In this document: positions 22,777 to 35,872 of the stretch, in pieces
Numbering within the stretch: position 1 is the first letter of the stretch
Layout: the number at the start of each line of letters is the position of its first letter
From: Emergomyces orientalis
Taxonomy: Eukaryota > Ascomycota > Eurotiomycetes > Onygenales > Ajellomycetaceae
Assembly (NCBI GenBank): GCA_002110485.1
Contig: MOWL01000046.1
Location: 1,240,001-1,304,000, forward strand
Length of the DNA: 64,000 nt
Direction of reading: 5' to 3'
Position numbers and translations under genes: made by a program
The notes under the pieces: model-generated
The model's database searches: none
Told to the model about the DNA's origin: nothing
What the model saw: the letters and a program-made list of their open reading frames with translations, nothing else

Positions 22777-25700
22777 ATGAGTACTGAACCACACTGAAAC
22801 TCTACACTGATCATTTTTCAAGTCAATGTAGATAAACAATCAAATGCTCATGATATTGCTCTCTCACTCACAGATGAGAAAGAGTGCAATATTATAGTAA
22901 TTCAGAAATCATGAATTGTTAATAATCTCTCTACTCATCTCTTAAAAAGTCATTTTTCATATATTCACTTCACCCCTCTGTTCTCAAACTGGCCCAAACG
23001 CCCCCGAGTTCTTCTATATATACACTGTGGCAGAGCCCTAGCACCCGTCCAAACCCTAGCAGACATATCCAGAGACCTACTCTGTGTCTCTATTAAAATC
23101 TCCAGACATAAAAGAGCTAATATCTACAATATCTATAATGCTCCTGCCAGCTCTACAGACCCAGGCCAAGGTCTTCGGGACTTCCTCCATCTCTCTACAG
23201 ATTCCAACCCTGCTATTGCCCCATGGCTTGTTGTAGGGGACTTCAATATCAGGCATGCAGATTGGGACTCTACAACTGGCCACAGACTGCAGAATGAAGA
23301 AGACCTACTCAATCTAACTCTCTCACAAGATCTATAACTTCTAAACTCAGCAAACAGCCCCACTCATCAGAGAGAAGAAACTCTTGATCTATTCTTCTGT
23401 CTAGCTGATGCAATCTGCTGTGTTGCTTCAGAGCTGCACTTCATCTCAGATCATGAGACTCTACTCATCTCTATAACTAATCTTCAAAACAGACCTATAG
23501 CTGACAAGAAACCCAGTCTTGTAATATACAATGTAGAACATTTTCTACAGCTTCTCTCTTCACTTATCTCTCTAACATCTCTGAACATTGAGAAAGAGAC
23601 TCTAGACCTTGTTAAGTCTCTTCAACAGGCACTATTAGGCTCTTGCCCCTCCACGCAAGGCGCTCAAGGCCACCGGGCCCCCTGGTGGACAGACACAGTT
23701 AGAGCTGCAAGATGCAATTTCCACCAGACTCACAGACTTGGCTTCTGCATTGAAGAACAACAACTCTTCCATAAAGAAATTAGAAAGATCAAGAAAGTCT
23801 GAAATCAAAAATGAATTGAAGAAGCATCATCTCTTTCAGAGATATATCAAATTGTCAAATGACATAAATATCAACCTCAAGACCAATCCCTCTCACTAAA
23901 ACACATAGATGGGACTCTAGAGCAATCTCTCACAGGCAAAGCAGCCCTGCTCCGTGATACCCTTCTAACTAGACAATTGAATGCAGAGGACATCCCCTCT
24001 GATACACCAGTTGTCCCAGAATGAGATATTCAATGGGCATCTATCACTAAAAATGAAGCCTTCCGCGCTATCTGCCAGACCCCTAGCACCTCCCCAGGCG
24101 CTGACGGGGTCCCGGCCAGATTTCTGGGGACTGCCTGGCCAGCCCTAGGAGAGCGCATCACACAACTCTTCCAAAACTGTATCAACAAAGGAATACACCC
24201 GCAAGCCTTTAAAAAGGCAGAGGTAGTTATTATATCAAAAGCAGAGAAGCAGAATTGTACTCTTTCAAAATTCTATCACTCAATTGCACTTCTCTCTTGT
24301 CTTGAAAAAGGACTTGAATGTCTCCTTGCCAGACGACTCTCATACCTTGCTATATGTTACCAGATTCTAGAAAAAGACCAATGTAGTGCAGTGCAGTGTC
24401 GCTCAGCAACAGATCTCACCACAGCACTAGCCTGTGATGTACAAGAACTCTGGAATCAGAAAAGACTTGCTGAAATCATAACACTAGATGTCAAAGATGT
24501 CTTTGACAGGGTTCTGCGAAACCATCTAGTAACCCGACTTAGAGGGCAGAGCTGGCCCACCTGCATTGTCAATTGAGTCAAATCCTTTCTTCTCCAAAGA
24601 ACTGCTAGAATTCAATTAGACAACATTCAGTCAGACATTTTTTCTATTCTCTGTGAACTTTCACAGAGTTTCTCAGTCTCTTCTATTCTCTTTTTACTCT
24701 ATCTTGAGCCTCTCCTCCGGCTCTCCAAGGGCCGCTTTGGATACGCCAATGACATAGCAATTCTAAAAAGTGGAAGAGATCTGGAAGCAGTAGAAGATAA
24801 ACTTCAAAATACTCTAAGAAGCACACTGAACTGGGGTAACAATAATGATATTCACTTTGACTTGAATAAAACAGAACTACAATATCTATATAGAAAAAGA
24901 AACTATACTGAATCTTCACTGCAAGTAGAAGATTGCACTATTACTTCAAATGACACTACTAGATGGCTTGGAATATTCTTTGACAGAAAACTACAATTTA
25001 GAGAACACATTCACTGGGCCTGTATTAAAGCCAGAATAATCACTCAACACATCAAATCTTTTAATGAGGTCTTCTTTGAAATCTCAACTCTTCTACTTAG
25101 ACAGACAGTTCAAGGCTGTGTCTTCAGCTCTTTATTTTATGGAATAGAAACATGGCTCTCTGAACACACATTCAAAGAGTCAGTCAGCAAGATTCAGATC
25201 ATTTTTAATCTAGCTGCAAGAGCAGTTCTTTCAGTCTACAAAACAACTCTGATCCCAGTCCTCCTTCGGGAATCCGGCTGGGGCCCTGCTTCAGCATGGC
25301 TCGAGTGAATACATAACAGGCTCACAGTCAGAGTGACTGCTGCAGACTCATTGCACTCTCTCTGCAGAAGGTGGTCCACCTCTCGCTTTAAATGGATTCA
25401 GAGAAACATCAAGATATTAACATGCTCTACAATAACCTCTTCACCGCCCTGGAAGCTCCTCTCAGAGGAAGACTGAACACATAGAGCTCAGGAAATTGAC
25501 ACAGTTGAATGAGAGAAAGGCCCCACCTTCTTCAAGAACTGACTAAATAAGAATGTCTCTTCACTAGACATAGTAGTCTACTCAGACGGGTCAAAGAACC
25601 CCACTGAACAGGCTGGCAGAGACTACTGTCTATACTACAGGCAGACCTCTCTCTCTACATTTGGTAAACTCCCACTAGGCTTCACCGCGGAAGTATATGA

Positions 25701-26696
25701 TGCAGAGGTTCTAGCTGCAGTGGCTGATCTCCAAGCTGCAATACAACACTCTTTTGTCACTTTTGCCAGAAATATTATCATAGCTCTTGACAATGAAGAG
25801 GTGGCTCTCAGACTACACTCTCTTCTTTCTACAGATACATCAGCTGCTGCATTTAAGGAATTCCAGGATCTCCGGGACTCCTGGACGAGTTCCGCCTCTA
25901 ACACAACTAGGCCCCGTCAGATTATCATCAGATGGTGCCCCGGCTATGCAGATATCGAAGACAATGAAACAGCAGATAGATTAGCAAAACAGGCTACACT
26001 CATGAACTACACATCTCAAGAAATAATCATTGCCCAGGCAAAGCTAGCCACGCGAGAGCTCTTTCAAACTGCTGTTGAGAAGTACTGATTCTCTCTCCCA
26101 AAAAACCCATATCTTGAGCCTAAACCACTCATAGATATATGTCCCCCATCAGAGCTCTCCCTCCCCCGCCAGCATCTCGGCTCCCTACTTGCAGTGAGAA
26201 CAGGCCATGAAGACTTCACCATCTATCATGAAAGATGGAACCATCAAGACACACTCCTTACATGTGCCTGTGAATGTAAGAAAACACCAGAACACTTCTT
26301 CTTCTGCTGAAAAGAAAGAAGACTCAGTTAGTTTGACACATCATCTTCATCACTCTGCACAAGCTCAAAAGAGACACTTAACTGAATACTTAGTACTAAG
26401 ACAGAAGCAAAATTCAATATCAGTTCTAAATCTGTAGTCACTCTTTCTATCTCTTTTCTATGTCATCTCTTTTCACTCACTTTTCTTCTTTCTACTTCTA
26501 CATTCACTATATCTCTTTCTCTATTACTTCTCTCCACACCCAGGCGACCCCCACTCGCTCAGGCCTTAACAACTCTGCTTTGAGGTCCCTGCAACCTCAT
26601 ATGTACTGGTGCTCCACCCCAGCTGCACCCCAATCAGAACCTCCAGGAAGGAGGATAATGTGTAATATACAATACAGTAGGGCTTCGGCCAACTAG
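22777..26696 (+). pseudogene. LINE-1 ORF2 (endonuclease, reverse transcriptase, RNase H), inactivated
   Basis: Begins at the ATG at 22777. In order: an AP-endonuclease-like domain (GDFNIRHADWD near 23240), a reverse transcriptase (about 24050-24790), an RNase H domain (DGSKN near 25590, WCPGYADIEDNETADRLAKQ near 25940) and a C-terminal CACECKKTPEHFFFC motif near 26265. The catalytic box reads YAND near 24750 where LINE-2 has YTDD, so this copy lost a catalytic Asp by GAT-to-AAT. Many in-frame TGA codons fall where Trp (some Arg) is expected, and one TAA near 23335 is shared with LINE-2. Relative to LINE-2 there is a single 43-bp deletion near 26410-26416, between short AAAATTC repeats, shifting the last part; otherwise lengths match exactly (3920 versus 3963). 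Confidence 0.85.
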
Positions 26697-26831
26697 AACC
26701 CGTCAGGCAGTAGACTAGCTACTGCGCTGGCGCGCCTGATACCCCTAGGGAGGTTCTGTGGCCGAGGCAGTCTGCTTAGTCAGCCGCTTACGTGTCTCCA
26801 GGCGTTAAATAATTAATAATAATAATAATAA

Positions 26832-26866
26832 TAGTTTAGTTAGAATATAATGCACATTATCTATGA
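26832..26866 (+). repeat. Internal (3') part of the split 5' LTR of copia element 1
   Basis: 35 bp beginning TAGTTTAGTTAGAAT and ending ATCTATGA, matching the end of the 3' LTR at 21071-21105 with one mismatch. Its first 15 bases duplicate (one mismatch) the end of LTR part A at 37354-37368, so they are LINE target duplication A. Orientation here is plus, whereas the outer part of the same LTR is minus. Confidence 0.85.
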
Positions 26867-26879
26867 GGTTATGAGGCCC
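26867..26879 (+). other. Primer binding site of copia element 1 (half initiator-tRNA type)
   Basis: GGTTATGAGGCCC directly follows the 5' LTR end. It is nearly complementary to the anticodon arm of eukaryotic initiator tRNA-Met (CAU in GGGCUCAUAACC). This is the internal, cut-tRNA priming known for Drosophila copia and Ty5 rather than use of the tRNA 3' end. Confidence 0.6.
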
Positions 26880-26970
26880 TCTAGTACACTGCGTTAGTAC
26901 TATTGGTTAGTGTGTATTGGTTAGTGGTTTGAAGGGAGACTAGGTCCATTCCTTCGCGTACTATTGTTCG

Positions 26971-29900
26971 ATGGTTAATCTACAATCGGGCAGTGCACCA
27001 GATTTAACGAGAGAGTACGTCCCGCCGAATAGACATATGCAGACGCCTGATAACGAGGTTAGAAACAAGAGCGGGTCTTTGCCGACACCTGCAACAGTTC
27101 GCCGGAGGCCTATGGAGGCTCGTGAGTTAACATCGGAAGGATCAGGCAGTGAGTTTGAAGACCTGATGTCCGATCACTCAAGCTCCGGTCAGCGAGACCG
27201 GGAGGATACGGAGACTGTCTGTATGAAGCTGGAGATTGTGAGGCTTCAGCATGAGATTGAGAGAATGAGAGTCAATAGAGATGCAGGCTCTATGAATGAT
27301 GATCTGAATGCAGATGTTGTGGACTATCTGCAGCAGAAGAGAAAGACACCTTCTATTATGAAGATCATTAAGCAGTTTAAGCAGCAGGTGGGACTGATTG
27401 CATAGCCTGTACGACTTCTTGGTTTTGCAAACTATTCAATGTGGAGAGAGAATGTTCTTCAGACTGTTGAGCATTCTGAAACTAGTGATATTCTAGACAA
27501 TAAGGAGGTGGGTCCTGCTGAGGGGGCTAGTGTCTGCATGCAGCGGCTCTGAAAGGAGAGGAATAGTTGGCTCTATGAATATATGTGGTCTTCTATTTCT
27601 ATGCAGGCAAGGGCTCATTTTACATTGTCAGGGGATAATCGGCTATCTGCTTATATGCTATGGTCTGTGGTTGAGGAGACCTTTGCTGAGAGGCCAATTG
27701 TACAGTGAACTAGATTGTATGAGGAGCTCTTGATGTTAACAGCTGCTACAAAGAGATCTAATTGAGCATTTATTGAGTATTTGCTAGCCATTAGAACTGA
27801 ATATATTCACATAGGGTTTTCTGCTCAGAATTCCATGTTCTTTGACCGATTGCTCATGGGAGTGAGTAATAAATGGGCGACCTTCATTAAGAATTGTATG
27901 GATGCTATTGAGAGAGATCCCACTGCTGAGCCTCTTGAAAATGATCTTCTAGGCCTATGCCGTGATATAATGATGAGATTGCCCATGGGGGAACCCTCTA
28001 AGAATTTCTCTAAAGCATCAATGAATAATGCTCAAGAGAGTGAGAGTCCTGGACAGTCTTGTGCAGCAGAAGAAGACTCTTCTGAAGAGACTAGATGAGA
28101 AAGAAGACATTGCTATAATTGTGAGAAGATTGAGCATATAGCAGCTAACTGCAAGAAGAAGGAGAAGAAAGATGAGAAGAAAGATGAGAAGAAGAATGAG
28201 AGACAGATCATAAAGAGTGCTAAGAATGATGTTAAAGACAGTTCTGCACTGATGCATAATGTAGTGAAGCAGTTGTTTCATACCACGGAGAAGACTAGCA
28301 GTGGTGCGAGCACATGAATCCTAGACTCTGACTCTGGAGCTCATGCCACGCCCTGCAGAGAACTGGTTACGGGGAGTTCAAAGGCTTCCAATGTTATACT
28401 AGAGATGGCGGATGGAACTATGGTCCCTGCGTCAGCGGTTGGCACGGTGCGTGTGCCTGTGGATGGGGCGGACGTACAGTTGAAAAATGCTCGCTATGTC
28501 CCGAACTTGGAGGTCAATCTTATGAGCTTTGGCAAGCTTGTACGAGAGGGGTTTACCTTTAAACAGATAACATATGAGAATATGCACTCCATTCTGGTGA
28601 TCTCTCCTGACAGGATGTTCAGTTTTACAGCTGTTTTGAATGACAAGGATATCTATGTGGTGGAAAAGCCACCGGAGGTACAGGATTTGATTCAGTTTGC
28701 GATGCTGAATGGCAGGTTTGACACTGTGAATGTGATGAGAGAACAAGATGATGACTCTCTGCTGATGCTGTCTAGTGAGACTGTGTGGTCAGCTATGAAA
28801 CTGTCAATATTGCAATGACATTTAAGGCTAGGCCATCTCAACTCAATGAATATTGTGAAAATGGCGGCGGATCCTCGCATGGGGATGTTGATTGAGGGAT
28901 CCAGGACTTTGCCCTTTTGCAAGGTCTGTGTGCAGGCTAAAATGACTCGTCCTGTGTTTGAACCGATGACACGGGCTATAAAGCCTGCTATGCGTCTCTT
29001 TATAGACCTCGCTGGAGGAGGTCGTACGTTGTATAATGAAGATGGGGTTCCCACGTCTGGGGGGGCGAATTACTGGATGAGTATTACCGATGATGCGACT
29101 AGGTATAGATGGGTTATACTCTTAGCCTCGAAGGCAGAGGTTACAGCGAGATTGAAGGTCTTTGTTGCGTCAATTGAGGCCACTGCTCAGCGGCGAGTTG
29201 GAACCTTGCACTGGGATGGCGGTAGCGAGTTTAAGAGTGAGGAATTGAAGGCGTTTTGCGTGGAGCAAGGCATCGTCTATGAGATGACTACTTCATATAC
29301 TCCGCAGTTGAATGGTCCCGCGGAACGTACGAACCGCATTATAATTGAAAAGACAAGAAGCTTGCTGTTTGACAGTGAACTCTCTAGAGAGCTCTGAGGA
29401 GAAGCAATGCAGGCAGCTGTTATAATGATTAATATGTCTTCTACTTCCGCTAAGCTTTACGGCTGTAAGGGAGGCAGTCCGCTGACTCCTTTTGAAGCCT
29501 GGATGGGGATTCAGCCTGCCGCTGGCTGGCTGCACAGATGGGGATGTAAGGCCTACAAGAAGAATCTTCAGGTTACAAATAAGCTTGCAGACCGTACAGA
29601 TGGCAGGGAGTGGCGGTTTGTGGGCTATCAGGGCCTACATCAATATCGACTGTGGGATCCTGTTACAAAACGTTTAGAGATTGCTCGCGATGTGGTTTTT
29701 GATGAGAACCTTACAGATAAGACAGTTGTTAATGTGATTATGCTGGTGTCTAAGCTGAATGATCTCCCGCAGGAGTTGAATGTGCTAGATGCACTGAGTG
29801 GATGGCAGCATGGTCTTTTGCGGCGACTTGCAAAGAAAAAGCCATATGTTATGAAGATGCTAGTTAATGGCGAGCTTGATGAGGCTATCGAGCCAGCTTA

Positions 29901-31566
29901 TCTTCTTAATAACGAGATGGATCTTCTAGAGAATGAGGAGTGTGATAGCTCTGCCACTAGTGAGGTGCCTGTTCTCAGTACTCTTACGGATTGTCCGACT
30001 ACTCTAGCTGAGGCTAAACGGAGCCCTGATTGGGACTATTGGCTGAAGGCTATGAAGAAGGAGGTTGAGATGTTTCAGGAAAAGAAGATCTATATTGTGA
30101 TTGAATGAACTCCGGATATGAATGTTCTCACTGGCAAGTGGGTGTACGACCAGAAGTTTAATAACAATGGTGAAACCATTCGTTTTCGTGCACGATGGGT
30201 GGTTAGGGGCTTTCTTCAACAGGAAGGTGTTCACTATACTAAGTCATATGCAGCGGTTGTTTTGGGTTCTACTACTAGAGGCCTGTTCGCGATCTCTGCA
30301 GCTCAAGAATGGGTGTTGAAGTCGATTGACTACATCTCTGCATTCCTGAATGGAATACTGCCGCAGCATGAGATGATTTATATGCAGCTCCCTACAGGTG
30401 TTAAACATGGTAGAGGGGGACTGGTTGGGCTGGTACGGCAGAGCCTATATGGCATGAAACAGGCTGCGAGAACATGGTATTTTGTTGCAACAGAGCACCT
30501 GATCTCTTTGGGCTTTCGTGTCTCACCGTACGATGGCGGATTTCTATATCATCCCATTTGGAAGGTCTATTTAACGCTGCATGTGGATGACTGCCGGGTT
30601 ACAAGACCTGATGAGAATGAGTTGAACTGGGTTCTGGCTGAAATAGCAAAGAGATTTGAGACTAAGAGAGTTGATGAAGATAAGCTGTACTTGGGCATGG
30701 AGGTTAAATATCATGAGAATGGTGATTTAGCGGTCACACAGAGCCGCTATATTGATGAGATCTTAGAGAACTTTGGCATGAATAAGGTCAATCCAGCTGG
30801 CATTTCTATGGCGGTGGGTTTGAAGCTTGAGTTCTCACCAGATGAGAGTGGAGGTCTAGACAATGATTTTACAACTACTAGATATCGTCATGGGTTAGGA
30901 TCTCTTCAGTATCTGGTTACATGCAGTAGGCCTGATCTGGCTTTCGCGGTCAACTATTTATCGCGATTTAATGCACGGCCGAACAAGGCGTGCTGGGCGG
31001 CCTTAAAGCAGGTTCTACGGTACGTTAAGAAGACGAGGCGAGTGGGCATTCTTTATAAAGGAGAGATTAGTGAGGATGGATTGGCTCCTACAGCATATTG
31101 TGACTCGGACTGGGCGGGAGCGGATCCCCAGTTTAAATCAACTTCGGGCTATGTGATCATGATTAATGGAGCCCCTGTGTCATGGCGTTCGCAGCGGCAG
31201 GCCTCTACGGCTAAATCTACAACGGAGGCAGAGTATATTGCTGCTAGTGAGGCTGCTTGCGAGTTGATATGGTTGAATGATATGTTGCATGATGCCGGTT
31301 TACTGCAGGAAAAGGGGCGTGTACGGTCCAATCTTCAGGTTGATAATAGAGGTGCCATGGATCTTGCTAAGGGAGAGTCCTTAACGAAGAGATCTCGCCA
31401 TATAGAGGTTCATTATCATATTCTCTGTGATCTTGTGGCTAAGGATGAGGTGTGCCTTCAACATGTGGGCTCAACGGCGAATAAGGCCGATGGCTTTACG
31501 AAGCCACTAGCGAGGCCTGCGTTTAGTGATTTTGTGCGAGAATTGGGCATGAGAGAATGTGCCTAG
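26971..31566 (+). pseudogene. Copia element 1 gag-pol polyprotein, one frame with nine nonsense codons
   Basis: A single unshifted frame of 1531 codons. In order: gag; a zinc knuckle CYNCEKIEHIAANC near 28113 (the usual Gly is Glu); an aspartic protease motif DSDSGAHATP near 28325; a pre-integrase HLRLGH motif near 28818; an integrase with HWDGGSEF and NGPAERTNR; a copia reverse transcriptase (SIDYISAFLNG, LHVDD near 30585); and an RNase H (YCDSDWAG, EAEYIAASEA) ending in 'NKADGFTKPL'. I count eight TGA and one TAG inside (first TAG at 27403-27405), all where Trp fits, and no frameshift. That pattern means transitions, not general decay. The interior is inverted relative to the element's outer LTR ends. 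Confidence 0.9.
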
Positions 31567-31644
31567 TTCTATCTAAAAGTTATGTGTATTTAGTGTGTTT
31601 TTTGATTGATTTGAGGGCAGCTACTAGGTGTGCCGCCGTGCTCT

Positions 31645-31657
31645 GGGGCGCCCTAGC

Positions 31658-31659
<2 letters not shown>
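31645..31659. repeat. LINE target duplication B, right copy
   Basis: GGGGCGCCCTAGCAT, the exact inverse complement of 21182-21196. It lies between the copia 3' untranslated tail and the ATT-repeat tail of LINE-2. Restoring the inversion puts it directly repeated around one LINE. Confidence 0.85.
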
Positions 31660-31688
<29 letters not shown>

Positions 31689-31799
31689 TAACGCCTGGAG
31701 ACACGTAAGCGGCTGACTAAGCAGACTGCCTCAGCCACAGAACCTCCCTAGGGGTATCAGGCGCGCCAGCGCAGTAGCTAGTCTACTGCCTGACGGGTT

Positions 31800-34700
31800 C
31801 TAGTTGGCCGAAGCCCTACTGTATTGTATATTACATGTTATCCTCCTTCCTGGAGGTTCTGATTGGGGTGCAGCTGGGGTGGAGCACCAGTACATATGAG
31901 GTTGCAGGGACCTCAAAGCAGAGTTGTTAAGGCCCGAGCGAGTGGGGGTCGCCTGAGTGTGAAGAGAAGTAATAGAGAAAGAGATATAATAAGTGTAGAA
32001 ATAGAAAGAAGAAAAGTGAGTGAAGAGAGATGACATAGAAAAGAGATAGAGAGAGTGACTACAGATTTAGAATCAGTATTGAATTTTGATGAAGAAGAAA
32101 GTTTTGAAGCATCAGCTAGCAAAGAATTTTGCTTCTGTCTTAGTGCTAAGTATTCAGTTAAGTGTCTCTTTTGAGCTTGTGCAGAGTGATGAAGATGATG
32201 TATCAAACTGACTGAGTTTTCTTTCTTTTCAGCAGAAGAAGAAGTGTTCTGGTGTTTTCTTGCATTCACAGGCACATGTAAGAAGTGTGTCTTGATGATT
32301 CCATCTTTCATGATAGATGGTAAAGTCTCCATGGTCTGTTCTCGCTGCGAGTAGGGAGCCGAGATGCTGGCGGGGGAGGGAGAGCTCTGGCAGGGAACAT
32401 ATATCTATGGGTGGTTTAGGCCTGAGATATGGGTTTTTTGAGAGAGAGAATCAGTACTTTTCAACAGCAGTTTGAAAGAGCTCTCGCGTGGCTAGCTTTG
32501 CCTGGGCAATGGTCATTTCTTGGGGTGTGTAGTTCATGAGTGTAGCCTGTTTTGCTAATCTATCTGCTGTTTCATTGTCTTCGATATCTGCATAGCCGGG
32601 GCACCATCTGATGATAATCTGACGGGGCCTAGTTGTGTTAGAGGCGGAACTCGTCCAGGAGTCCCGGAGATCCTGGAATTCCTTAAATGCAGCAGCTGAT
32701 GTATCTGTAGAAAGAAGAGAGTGTAGTCTGAGAGCCACCTCTTCATTGTCAAGAGCTATGATAATATTTCTGGCAAAAGTGACAAAAGGGTGTTGTATTG
32801 CAGCTTGGAGACCAGCCACTGCAGCTAGAATCTCTGCATTGTATACTTCCGCGGTGAAGCCTAGTGGGAGTTTACCAAATGTAGAGAGAGAGGTCTGCCT
32901 GCAGTATAGACAGTAGCCTCTGTCAGCCTGTTCAGTGGGGTTCTTTGACCCATCTGAGTAGACTACTATGTCTAGTGGAAAGACATTCTTATTTAGTCAG
33001 TTCTTGAAGAAGGCGGGGTCTTTCTCTCATCTGACTGCATCAATTTTCTGAGCTCTACATGTTCAGTCTTCCTCTGAGAGAAGCTTCCAGGGCAGTGAGA
33101 AGATTATTGTAGAGCATGTTGATATCTTGATATTTCTTCAGATTCATTTAAAGCAAGAGGTGAACCATCTTCTGCAGAGAGAGTGTGATAGATTCACAGC
33201 AGTCACTCTGACTGTGAGCCTGTTATGTATTCACTCAAGCCACACTGAAGCAGGGCCCCAGCTGGATTCCTGAAGAAGGACTGGGATCGGGGTTGTTTTA
33301 TAGACTGAAAGAACTGCCCTTGCAGCTAGATTAAAGATGATCTGAATCTTGCTGACTGACTCTTTGAATGTGTGTTCAGAGAGCCATGTTTCTGTTCCAT
33401 AAAATAAAGAGCTGAAGACACAGTCTTGAACTGTCTGTCTAAGTAGAAAAGTTGAGATTTCAAAGAAGATCTCATTAAGAGATTTGATGTGTTGAGTGAT
33501 TATTCTGACTTTAATACAGGCCTGGTGAATGTGTTCTCTAAATTATAGTTTTCTGTCAAAGAATATTCCAAGCCATCTAGTAGTGTCATTTGAAGTAATA
33601 GTGCAATCTTCTACTTGCAGTGAAGATTCAGTATAGTTTCTTTTTCTATGTAGATATTATAGTTCTGTTTTATTCAAGTCAAAGTGAATATCATTATTGT
33701 TATCTCAGTTCAGTGTGCTTCTTAGAGTATTTTAAAGTTTATCTTCTACTGCTTCCAGATCTCTTCCACTTTTTAGAATTGCTATGTCATCGGTGTATCC
33801 AAAGCGGCCCTTGGAGAGCCGGAGGAGAGGCTCAAGATAGAGTAAAAAGAGAATAGAAGAGACCAGGAAACTCTGTGAGAGTTCACAGAGAATAAAAAAG
33901 ATGTCTGACTGAATATTGTCTAATCAAATTCTAGCAGTTCTTTGGAGAAGAAAGGATTTGACTCAATTGACAATGCAGGTGGGCCAGCCCTGCCCTCTAA
34001 GTCAGGTTACTAGACAGTTTCACAGAACCCCATTGAAGGTGTCTTTGACATCTAGTATTATGATTTCAGCAAGTCTTTTCTGATTCCAGAGTTCTTGTAC
34101 ATCACAGGCTAGTGCTGTGGTGAGATCTGTTGCTGAGCAACACTGTACTGTACTACATTGATTTTTTTCTAGAATCTGATAATGTATAGCAAGGTACAAG
34201 AGTTGTCTGGCAAGAAGGTATTCAAGTTCTTTTCCAAGACAAGAGAGAAGTGCAATTGAGCAATAGAATTTTGAAAGAGTATGATTCTGCTTCTCTGTTT
34301 TTAGTATAATAACTATCTCTGTCTTTTTAAAGGCTTGCGGGTGTATTCCTTTGTTGATACAGTTTTGAAAGAGTTGTGTGATGCACTCTTCTAGAGCTGG
34401 CCAGACAGTCCCCAGAAATCTGGCCGGGACCCCGTCAGCGCCTGGGGAGGTGCTAGAGGTCTGGCAGATAGCATGGAAGGCTTCATTTTTAGTGATAGAT
34501 GCCCATTGAATATCTCATTCTGGGACAACTGATGTATCAGAGGGGATGTCCTCTGCATTCAATTGTCTAGTTAGAAGGGTATCACGGAGCAGGGCTGCTT
34601 TGCCTGTGGAAGATTGCTCTAGAGTCCCATCTGTGTGTTTTAGTGAGGGAGATTGGTCTTGAGATTGATATTTATGTCATTTAATAATTTAATATATCTC

Positions 34701-35762
34701 TGAAAGAGATGATGCTTCTTCAATTCATTTTCAGTTCCAGGCTTTCTTAATCTTTCTAATTTCTTTATGAAAGAGTTGTTGTTCTTCAATGCAGGGGTCA
34801 AGTCTGCGAGTCTGGTGGAAATTGCGTCTTGCAGCTCTAACTGTGTCTGTCCACCAGGGGGCCCGGTGGCCTTGAGCGCCTTGCGTGGAGGGGCAAGAGC
34901 CTAATAGTGCCTGTTGAAGAGACTTAACAAGGTCTAGAGTCTCTTTCTCAATGTTCAGAGATGTTAGAGAGATAAGTGAAGAGAGAAGCTGTAGAAAATG
35001 TTCTACATTGTATATTACAAGACTGGGTTTCTTGTCAGCTATAGGTCTGTTTTGAAGATTAGTTATAGAGATGAGTAGAGTCTCATGATCTGAGATGAAG
35101 TGCAGCTCTGAAGCAACACAGCAGATTGCATCAGCTAGACAGAAGAATAGATCAAGAGTTTCTTCTCTCTGATGAGTGGGGCTGTTTGCTGAGTTTAGAA
35201 GTTATAGATCTTGTGAGAGAGTTAGATTGAGTAGGTCTTCTTCATTCTGCAGCCTGTGGCCAGTTGTAGAGTCCCAATCTGCATGCCTGATATTGAAGTC
35301 CCCTACAACAAGCCATGAAGTGATAGCAGGGTTGAAATCTGTAGAGAGATGGAGGAAGTCCCAAAGACCTTGGCCTGAGTCTGTAGAGCCAGCAGAAGTG
35401 TTATAGATATTGTAGATATTAGCTCTTTTATGTCTGGAGATTTTAATAGAGACACAGAGTAGGTCTCTGGATATGTCTGCTAGGGTTTGGACGGGTGCTA
35501 GAGCTCTGCCATGGTGTATATATAGAAGAACTCGGGGGCGTTTGGGCCAGTTCAAGAACAGAGGAGTGAAGCAAATATATGAAGAATGACTTTTTAAAAG
35601 ATGAGTAGAGAGATCATTAACAATTCATAGTTTCTGAATTACTATAATATTGCACCCTTTCTCATCTGTGAGTGAGAGGGCAATATCATGAGCATTTGAT
35701 TATTTATCTATGTTGACTTGAAAAATGATCAGTGTAGAGTTTCAGTGTGATTCAGTACTCAT
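31800..35762 (-). pseudogene. LINE-2 ORF2, full-length frame with nonsense codons
   Basis: One frame of 1321 codons from the ATG at 35762 to a stop at 31800, the best reference for this LINE's ORF2 because it lacks the 43-bp deletion of LINE-1. The domain order is the same as in LINE-1. The reverse transcriptase box is YTDD near 33790 (catalytic pair kept). RNase H (DGSKN and WCPGYADIEDNE) is intact. In-frame stops, mostly TGA with the shared TAA, still prevent full translation. Confidence 0.85.
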
Positions 35763-35872
35763 AGATAGAAGCTCTGGCTTAAGATATTGCTTGAACTTCT
35801 TTGAGTAGAAGAGTCTGCCTGATTAGCTTGTGAGCTTAGAACAGTATTTGAGACTGATGAAGAGAAACAGCT

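Larger units (their letters stand above)
21197..26831 (+). mobile_element. LINE-1: non-LTR retrotransposon (Tad/I-like; ORF1 plus EN-RT-RNase H ORF2)
   Basis: About 5.6 kb, nearly full length, with ORF1 and ORF2 in order and a 3' tail of TAA repeats (26813-26831) instead of poly(A). It is closely related to LINE-2 over the whole length. The 5' boundary follows the 15-bp duplication at 21182-21196; LINE-2 is about ten bases longer at its 5' end. Domain order (Cys-rich ORF1; AP-like endonuclease, reverse transcriptase, RNase H and a C-terminal Cys/His motif in ORF2) fits the fungal Tad1/I group. The clade is inferred from domain order only. Confidence 0.9.
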
